This document shows positions 4,595-9,279 of a DNA stretch of 9,279 bases, piece by piece. Where the stretch lies: positions 1-9,279 of the forward strand of contig CADBLV010000312.1 of NCBI GenBank assembly GCA_902795555.1, written 5' to 3'. The notes beneath the pieces are model-generated. The model saw only the letters and a program-made list of their open reading frames with translations, ran no database searches and was not told the DNA's origin. This stretch comes from an uncultured Eubacteriales bacterium. GTDB lineage: Bacteria; Bacillota_A; Clostridia; Christensenellales; Aristaeellaceae. Position numbers and translations under genes: made by a program. Within the stretch, counting starts at the first letter, position 1. Every line of letters begins with the position of its first letter.

Positions 4595-7546
4595 TTACGG
4601 TTCGGGAGAAGTCCAGTAATTCTGCTGATACCAGTCGGTAAAGCAATAGGTGACCCTGCATTTGGATTTGTCGACCGGGGTGTTGGCGATTTCCACGGTG
4701 TCGCCCAGCGTCATAGGTTGACCGAGCCTGTAGGTGTCCTGATAGTTTTGCTGATAGTCATAATATTCACAAAGGAACTGGATTTCGTCCCCTTTCCCGA
4801 TCTGGATCATATTTTTAGGCTGGGTCGCGTTTTCCGTCTCGTCATAAACCTTCTGGGCACCCATGATGTAGCCGTAGGGCTGATCCTGATCGAAGGCAAG
4901 GAGGAGATTGACCCGGATCCCGTTCAGGATGGCCGGAACATAACCCGTGATCAGATAATTCTCCCCGTCTTCCTCTGTGTTCAGAAGATAATAGGCTACG
5001 GGCTGGCGGTTGATGGAAAGCACCGTACCGTCGAAGGCGGCCAGGAGGTCGTTTCCTTCTGTAACATAGTCCGGATCCAGGCCCAAATCGATATAACCCG
5101 ATCCGTCATCGTAGAAGATGTTTCGTGTAACGGCGGACACCTGCGCCCACTGATCTCCCGGAAGGGAGATGCGACCGTTCTGCCAGACGAGGATGGAGGA
5201 ATCAAAATGGTTTTCCAGAATATAAGATGCCGCTCGTTCTGCCGTCATGGATCGGCCCATAAACAGATCCAGAATGCTGCCGGTCAGTCCGGAGCCGTAG
5301 CCGGAGTCAGATCCGGTGAAGGAACTTCCGTTGCCGCCGAACAGACTGCCAAGCATATCATTCAGCCCGTCCTGGGTATAAGCAGAAGAGCCGTATGAGC
5401 CTGAGAAAGCGGAGCCGTTGCCATAGCCGCCGGAAGAACCGGAACTGTAGGAACCGGAGCCGGTAGAGCCAGAAGAAAAGGAGCCGCCGAACAGGCTTTC
5501 CAAAAGGCTGGCGGAACCGCCGCCTCCGTAGGTGCTGCCCGCGGCCTGACCGCTGAGCTCAAGGCTGGCGAACTCCTGAATGCAGCGCATATATTCCTCG
5601 TCCATACCGATCTGGGCATAGGCAGAAACAGCCTCTGTCACCTTCGATGTACGCTTATAGGGGAAATAAATACTCAGGCCATAGGCATCCGTCACTCCGC
5701 CGCCGGTCCGGTTATACTTGACCGCTCTCTGCAGGGCATCCGCAAGCTCGCGTCCTTCTTTCGTTCCCAGATTGCGGGCAAAATGCACCAGGTCGATCTG
5801 ATCAATCCGGTTTTGTTGGGCAAATTCCCGGGTTCTGGCGCGGGCTTTCGATACCGTCTGATATTTTCCGCTCTGGATGAGATCGTTGGTTTCAACGCTG
5901 AAGTCCTTCAGCTCCGCAGGGACAGTGGCGGAAAGCTCAGCCAGATCGGTCACGCTGAGGGTCGTCGCCTGGCCGCGGCATTTTCGGGCGCAGACATCAA
6001 CGAAGTCATCGGCGATCCGCTGACCGATTTCCACCGTGGACATGGAAGTATTCCGGGAGAGCGCCTGCAGCCAGTTGGTATAATACCAGCCGACCCCCGG
6101 CTCGGTTTCCTCGCTGGCAATCATGTAATCCGCGTGGTCATTAAGCATGAGGCCGTTTTCCACGGTAGCCATGAGGCAGGCGTCAAAGCCTATGAAATCG
6201 AATCGGACGCCACCCTTTGTGAGGGCTTCGTTGATTCCGGCGAGCGTCATGCTCCTGCCACGTCCGCTTTTTTCGTCATAGCCGTAGCCACTGACGGAAC
6301 CGCCGCCGTGATCCCAGAAAATCAGCGCCATGCGATTGGCGGGGAAATGCTGCTGACCGTATTGAATAAAGGCCGATAGCGTGGCCGGATCAGTCATGGA
6401 TTTGCTGCCCAGATCCGCCTCCAGGCGCGTAAGGGAACCGTTTTTGATCTGATAGATCTGGTTTGTTTTCGCGGAAACGACATTGTTCTGCCAGCGGCTG
6501 GCCCCGCCTGTGTAAACGAGCAGGTTCACGCCGTCGCCGGTATTGGCGTTGGCCATTTCCTTCAGATCCGCGGTGGCCATGCCGTTCTGGCTTTCCAGGT
6601 CAGAACCGCACATGTACACAAGGATAGTGACTTCATCTTTACCGCCGCCCAGGATTTTTGTGTATTTCGCGCGGGCTTTGGGAGAGACGGCAGAAGAAGC
6701 GGTGTTTGAAGATCCGGTAGCGAAGCTGCTGCCAGTGCTGGTAGAGACGGAGCCGGAAGAGCCTGTAGTGCTGCTGGTGGAGCCGGAGCCGGTAGAGCCC
6801 GTGATGCCGGTAAAGCCGGCTAAATCACTGCCGATGGTATCATAGACCGAAGAATCGGAACCCATCAGCATGCTCAGAAGATCGCTCAGGCCGCCGGACG
6901 TGGAAGCAGTCGTCCCGGAGGCCGTGGTGGAAGTTCCGGAAGCAGTGTGCGTGCTGCCTGTGTTCGTGCCTGTGGTTACATTGGTGGAGACCGGCAGGGT
7001 TGTACTGCTATCGCCGCCGAAAAGCCCCGTCAGCTTTCCGCCGCCCAGCAGCATAAGCAGCACCACGACAATTCCGATCAGTTTCATGCTGCCGCCGGAA
7101 CGCTGTTGAGTGCCGGAGCCTGTGCCACCGACACGCTGACCGCCTCCTGTCACCGGAGGACGGTTGGAAGAGCCGGTGGAGCCGCCGACGCGCTGTCCGC
7201 CGCCTGTCACCGGAGGCCTCGTAGAGGAGGTAGGCCGCTGTTCCTGGGTTGGGCGGGCTCCCCCGAAGGGTGGCATGGACTGACCCTGTGTCGGGCGCGT
7301 TCCACCGAAAGGTGGCATGGACTGACCCTGTGTCTGGCGGGCTGTACCCGTAAGCGGCTGTCGCGGGGGCTGTGCGCCGGTCGGACGCTGCGGTTGAGCG
7401 GCTTGCTGATGCTGCTGTTTCCGGTCTTCATAGCTGCCGGTATTGTTCACCGGGCCGATCCCCAGTCCTTCCCCGTATTTCTCGACGCCTTTCCCGCTGT
7501 CGACAATCTTTTTGGCTCTGGCCCGGGGTTTCCTGTTCTCTTCCAC
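4595..7546 (-). CDS. Membrane-anchored clostripain-family (peptidase C11) cysteine protease
   Basis: This 983-residue protein belongs to peptidase family C11, cysteine endopeptidases of clan CD that cut after basic residues. Layout: a polar Gly/Pro/Gln-rich N-terminal tail (1-153) with two sets of tandem repeats; one membrane helix (about 154-170, KLIGIVVVLLMLLGG); a Ser/Thr/Gly-rich linker (178-290); the C11 domain (about 303-660); a second Gly/Ser-rich linker (665-765); and a C-terminal domain of about 215 residues that I cannot assign. Catalytic residues are present: His413 in FWDHGGG and Cys457 in GFDACLM, 44 apart. Asp455, two before the Cys, is the family's basic-P1 pocket residue. There is no cleavable signal peptide. 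Basic residues before the helix suggest a cytoplasmic N-terminus and a protease domain outside. The start is GTG at 7546, behind AGGAGG at 7 bases. The gene sits 33 bases after scpB and 69 before the radical SAM gene. The substrate is unknown. Confidence 0.9.
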   Translation of the reverse strand: MEENRKPRARAKKIVDSGKGVEKYGEGLGIGPVNNTGSYEDRKQQHQQAAQPQRPTGAQPPRQPLTGTARQTQGQSMPPFGGTRPTQGQSMPPFGGARPTQEQRPTSSTRPPVTGGGQRVGGSTGSSNRPPVTGGGQRVGGTGSGTQQRSGGSMKLIGIVVVLLMLLGGGKLTGLFGGDSSTTLPVSTNVTTGTNTGSTHTASGTSTTASGTTASTSGGLSDLLSMLMGSDSSVYDTIGSDLAGFTGITGSTGSGSTSSTTGSSGSVSTSTGSSFATGSSNTASSAVSPKARAKYTKILGGGKDEVTILVYMCGSDLESQNGMATADLKEMANANTGDGVNLLVYTGGASRWQNNVVSAKTNQIYQIKNGSLTRLEADLGSKSMTDPATLSAFIQYGQQHFPANRMALIFWDHGGGSVSGYGYDEKSGRGRSMTLAGINEALTKGGVRFDFIGFDACLMATVENGLMLNDHADYMIASEETEPGVGWYYTNWLQALSRNTSMSTVEIGQRIADDFVDVCARKCRGQATTLSVTDLAELSATVPAELKDFSVETNDLIQSGKYQTVSKARARTREFAQQNRIDQIDLVHFARNLGTKEGRELADALQRAVKYNRTGGGVTDAYGLSIYFPYKRTSKVTEAVSAYAQIGMDEEYMRCIQEFASLELSGQAAGSTYGGGGSASLLESLFGGSFSSGSTGSGSYSSGSSGGYGNGSAFSGSYGSSAYTQDGLNDMLGSLFGGNGSSFTGSDSGYGSGLTGSILDLFMGRSMTAERAASYILENHFDSSILVWQNGRISLPGDQWAQVSAVTRNIFYDDGSGYIDLGLDPDYVTEGNDLLAAFDGTVLSINRQPVAYYLLNTEEDGENYLITGYVPAILNGIRVNLLLAFDQDQPYGYIMGAQKVYDETENATQPKNMIQIGKGDEIQFLCEYYDYQQNYQDTYRLGQPMTLGDTVEIANTPVDKSKCRVTYCFTDWYQQNYWTSPEP
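7124..7219 (-). repeat. Two copies of a 13-codon repeat in the protease N-terminal tail
   Basis: RPPVTGGGQRVGG is encoded at residues 110-122 and again identically at 129-141, giving a period of 19 residues. The intervening Ser/Thr/Gly/Asn residues differ. The repeats lie between the 14-residue repeats and the membrane helix. Confidence 0.85.
7250..7333 (-). repeat. Two tandem 14-codon repeats in the protease N-terminal tail
   Basis: Two adjacent 42-base units encode residues 72-85 and 86-99, each TQGQSMPPFGG(T/A)RP, differing at one residue. The DNA is also nearly identical; on the plus strand ggtggcatggactgaccctg is conserved between units with one change in its first bases. They are part of the coding sequence of the predicted cytoplasmic tail. 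Confidence 0.85.
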
Positions 7547-7553
7547 GAAGATC

Positions 7554-7559
7554 CCTCCT
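7554..7559 (-). promoter_or_regulatory. Ribosome binding site deciding the GTG start of the protease
   Basis: AGGAGG on the minus strand lies 7 bases before the GTG at 7546. This is the strongest Shine-Dalgarno in the window and the reason for choosing the GTG start. It falls in the 33-base gap after scpB. Confidence 0.85.
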
Positions 7560-7579
7560 GATCTGTGATCGTTTTCAAA

Positions 7580-8185
7580 TCAGATTTCCGTCATGAGTTC
7601 TCCCCCGTCGCTTTCGGCTTCGGCTGATTCCGACTGAGGCATGGGAGGAAGATCCTCCAGATTGCTAAGGCCGAAATGACTCAGGAACTCATCTGTGGTG
7701 CCGAAGAGAATGGGGCGCCCGATGGTATCCTTGCGGCCGACTTCCTGAATCAGACCTTTGGCTGTGAGGCTTTGCAGACTGTAATCACATTTCACGCCGC
7801 GAATCTGCTCAACCTCCGCCCGGGTAACCGGTTGTTTGTAGGCTACCACAGCGAGGGTTTCCATGGCAGCCTGGCTCAGGCTCTGCTTCTGGGCCGGCTG
7901 GAGCAGGCGCAGAACGTCCTCCGCGTACAGGGGGCGGGTCGCCAGCTGTACCTGATCCCCAAACTGTTTGATCATGAAGCCACGCTGAGCATAGTCATAT
8001 TCATCCCGCAGGCGGTTGATCGCCTCGTTCAGTTCCCTGGGGCTCACCTGAAGGGCGGAAGCCAGATCCTTTCGGTTCACTGCTTCGCCGGACACAAAAA
8101 GAATCGCTTCGATTCTGCATGCCAGGTTGCTGTCTGCTTCGCTGGTTTTCCTGTTCGTTTCCGTCATATCTGTGTTCGCTTTCAC
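7580..8185 (-). CDS. scpB: ScpB, segregation and condensation protein B
   Basis: This 201-residue winged-helix protein dimerises and binds the kleisin ScpA in the SMC-ScpAB complex, which loads on the nucleoid and separates sister chromosomes. Family blocks are clear: IEAILFVSGEAV near the N-terminus, then AAMETLAVVAYKQPVTRAE and QIRGV (about 106-130), and GRPILFGTTDEFLSHFGL (about 156-173). The length is typical. The C-terminal tail after LEDLPPMP is acidic (SESAEAESDGGELMTEI). The start is taken as GTG at 8185, which overlaps the scpA stop as GTGA and suggests translational coupling. An in-frame ATG at 8167 is possible and would remove six residues without touching the domain. Neither start has a good Shine-Dalgarno. 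The neighbour order scpA-scpB is standard; the protease gene downstream is not part of the usual complex. Confidence 0.96.
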   Translation of the reverse strand: MKANTDMTETNRKTSEADSNLACRIEAILFVSGEAVNRKDLASALQVSPRELNEAINRLRDEYDYAQRGFMIKQFGDQVQLATRPLYAEDVLRLLQPAQKQSLSQAAMETLAVVAYKQPVTRAEVEQIRGVKCDYSLQSLTAKGLIQEVGRKDTIGRPILFGTTDEFLSHFGLSNLEDLPPMPQSESAEAESDGGELMTEI

Positions 8186-8985
8186 TGGTTTTGTCTGGGT
8201 CTGCGTTTTCTGCGTGCATCGCGCGGATCCGCTTCCTCAATGATGTCTGCCGCCTTGGCCTTTCCCTGGTTCAGATAGATCGTACCATAGGTCTCGCTTT
8301 GTTCCAGATACATCCGGCCCAGGTGCATCAATTCGAGCATGGCGAGAAAATAGGTGACCACTTCTTCCCGGGTCGGAGCTTCGGAGAAGGCTTCCTCAAA
8401 GGTCATGCGGCGCTTCTTTTTCAGCCTTGTGAGGAGGTTCAGCATGCATTCCTGAACGGTGTAGACATCCCTGTGGATATTTCGTGCTCGATAATGGTTG
8501 CTTTCCGGATCGTCCTCCGGCTTCCTGCGCTCCAGAATCCTCTGTAATGCCGCCATCAGGCCTTCCATGGTCAGGCCTGTCAGTTCGATCTCCGGCGGGG
8601 GCAGAGGATATTCCTCCGGGAGCTTGGTGAAGACGCGTTTGGCTGCGTCCTCGAAATCTTTCATCCGGTCCACGCTTTCCCGGATGGCTTTGTATTCCTC
8701 CAGGCGGCGGATCAGTTCCGTTTCCGGGTCTTCCTCGTCCTCAATTTCGGGGGGACGCGGCAGCATGGCCCGGCTTTTGATTTCCACCAGGGTGGCTGCC
8801 ATGACCAGGAAGTCGCTGGCTTCGTCCATATCCAGATCCGGAGCGGTACGGACAATCTCCAGATACTGGTCGGTGATATCGCTGACGAAGATGTCCCGGA
8901 TGTCGATCCGGGCCTGACCGATCAGGGTCAGAAGGAGATCGAGGGGACCGTCAAAATCCTTGAGTTTGAATTCGCGTTTAAACAT
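8182..8985 (-). CDS. scpA: ScpA, kleisin subunit of the SMC-ScpAB condensin
   Basis: This 267-residue kleisin bridges the SMC heads and binds ScpB in bacterial condensin. The N-terminal SMC-neck-binding region is plain (FKLKDFDGPLDLLLTLIGQARIDI, then DITDQYLEIV and ASDFLVMAATLVEIKSRAMLP). A charged central region follows (EDEEDPETELIRRLEEYK). The C-terminal winged-helix region is marked by TFEEAFSEAPTREEVVTYFLAMLELMHLGR. A basic tail ends the protein (RDARRKRRPRQNQ). The ATG at 8985 was chosen because it puts the conserved block a few residues from the N-terminus, as in relatives. An in-frame GTG at 9045 would add 20 unconserved residues. The Shine-Dalgarno is poor for both; an AGGAG lies 14 bases before 8985. 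The stop overlaps the scpB start. The gene begins about 128 bases after the preceding membrane-protein gene. Confidence 0.95.
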   Translation of the reverse strand: MFKREFKLKDFDGPLDLLLTLIGQARIDIRDIFVSDITDQYLEIVRTAPDLDMDEASDFLVMAATLVEIKSRAMLPRPPEIEDEEDPETELIRRLEEYKAIRESVDRMKDFEDAAKRVFTKLPEEYPLPPPEIELTGLTMEGLMAALQRILERRKPEDDPESNHYRARNIHRDVYTVQECMLNLLTRLKKKRRMTFEEAFSEAPTREEVVTYFLAMLELMHLGRMYLEQSETYGTIYLNQGKAKAADIIEEADPRDARRKRRPRQNQ

Positions 8986-9068
8986 GGTTTTCTGGCCTGC
9001 TCCTGCGCTGGGATGAATGGGAAGGCGCCGGGGAAACCGGATCACCCGCCTGAGTGGAAACCTTTGCG

Positions 9069-9089
9069 ATGACCCGCATTGCGGATCAC
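9069..9089 (-). other. Short GC-rich hairpin upstream of scpA
   Basis: On the minus strand GTGATCCGC and GCGGGTCAT pair around an AAT loop, giving a nine-pair stem with two G-T wobbles. No T-run follows on either strand, so it is not a normal intrinsic terminator. It sits in the 128-base gap between the membrane-protein stop and scpA and could be an RNA-processing or attenuation element, or chance. The rest of that gap shows no clear promoter. Confidence 0.35.
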
Positions 9090-9113
9090 GAAAAGAACAG
9101 CCGTATGGAAAAC

Positions 9114-9279
9114 TTACAGAATCCGATACAGGAACGGGACGACTGTGTTGTAGACTCCTGAGATCACGGTCGTCAGAAGGCCGTTAAGGAGGCCGCTGAA
9201 GCAGACGAGGAGGAAGATAAGCTGGATGATCCACATGGTTTGAGGGGTCAGCTGGAGACGGCCTTTGTAAACGAATTGA
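9114..9279 (-). CDS. C-terminal end of a hydrophobic membrane protein, possibly a site-2 (M50) protease
   Basis: Reading the minus strand from the right edge gives 54 residues, then TAA at 9116-9114. After a short polar start (QFVYKGRLQLTPQT) there is a strong membrane helix (MWIIQLIFLLVCFSGLLNGLL) and a second hydrophobic stretch (TTVISGVYNTVVPFLYRIL). The start and any catalytic motif are outside the window. In many Bacillota a site-2 zinc protease gene lies just before scpA, and a C-terminal pair of hydrophobic segments would fit such a protein. No HExxH or NPxxD motif can be seen here, so the identity rests on position only. Another small membrane protein is equally possible. That it is coding is well supported by the hydrophobic pattern and shared strand; the function is a guess. 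Confidence 0.5.
   Translation of the reverse strand, partial: QFVYKGRLQLTPQTMWIIQLIFLLVCFSGLLNGLLTTVISGVYNTVVPFLYRIL

Noticed and set aside
4508..5398. Plus-strand ORF of 296 codons opposite the protease C-terminus
   Set aside because: It lies antisense to the protease coding sequence apart from the A/T-rich gap. Its hydrophobic start comes from translating the reverse of the A-rich spacer. No independent support.
7124..7333. CRISPR-like or mobile repeat array
   Set aside because: The repeats are in frame, encode Pro/Gly/Gln-rich protein segments and have no unique spacers of constant length; they belong to the protease tail.
8986..9045. Longer ScpA starting at GTG 9045
   Set aside because: The 20 extra residues do not look like the family N-terminus, and the GTG lacks a spaced Shine-Dalgarno; ATG at 8985 puts the conserved block where it belongs.
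9069..9089. Intrinsic terminator before scpA
   Set aside because: The stem is present but no run of T follows on either strand.

Overview
The window reads as part of a Bacillota (Clostridia-type) chromosome. It is fairly GC-rich, with purine-rich Shine-Dalgarno sites. It combines scpA-scpB, a clostripain-family protease, the TIGR03960/TIGR03936 radical SAM pair, an RNase E/G-family gene and a Firmicutes-style MiaB. This is a lineage inference from gene content; no rRNA or other species marker is present, so I name no genus.

All eight genes lie on the minus strand, so transcription runs from the right end to the left end. In that order: the 3' end of a hydrophobic membrane protein (9114-9279, possibly a site-2 protease); scpA and scpB (8985-7580, overlapping as GTGA), the kleisin and winged-helix partners of SMC in chromosome condensation; a 983-residue membrane-anchored clostripain-type (C11) protease (7546-4595); a radical SAM protein (4525-2612) and its radical-SAM-linked partner (2621-1947), which overlap; a shortened ribonuclease E/G family protein (1930-728); and the first 216 codons of miaB (650 to the left edge), encoding the tRNA methylthiotransferase.

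Gaps are short (about -10 to +77 bases, plus about 128 before scpA). I saw no convincing promoter or intrinsic terminator, so the simplest reading is one long co-transcribed cluster, or several nested units whose promoters I cannot recognise. The left half has an RNA-maturation theme: RNase G-like, MiaB and the uncharacterised radical SAM pair. The right half joins chromosome segregation to a surface protease.

Nothing here is clearly a new defence or mobile system. The points most worth a second look are: (i) the RNase E/G-like protein, which stops just before the zinc-link, has Glu where a 5'-phosphate-sensor Thr is expected, and carries a Pro/Ser/Thr-rich insert in its S1 domain; (ii) the protease, with a repetitive cytoplasmic tail, one membrane helix and five copies of a short LxxLFGG-like motif scattered in Gly/Ser linkers; (iii) a possible miaB start inside the rng 3' end that would add an acidic, purine-encoded N-terminal extension; (iv) the tightly coupled but functionally unassigned radical SAM pair.
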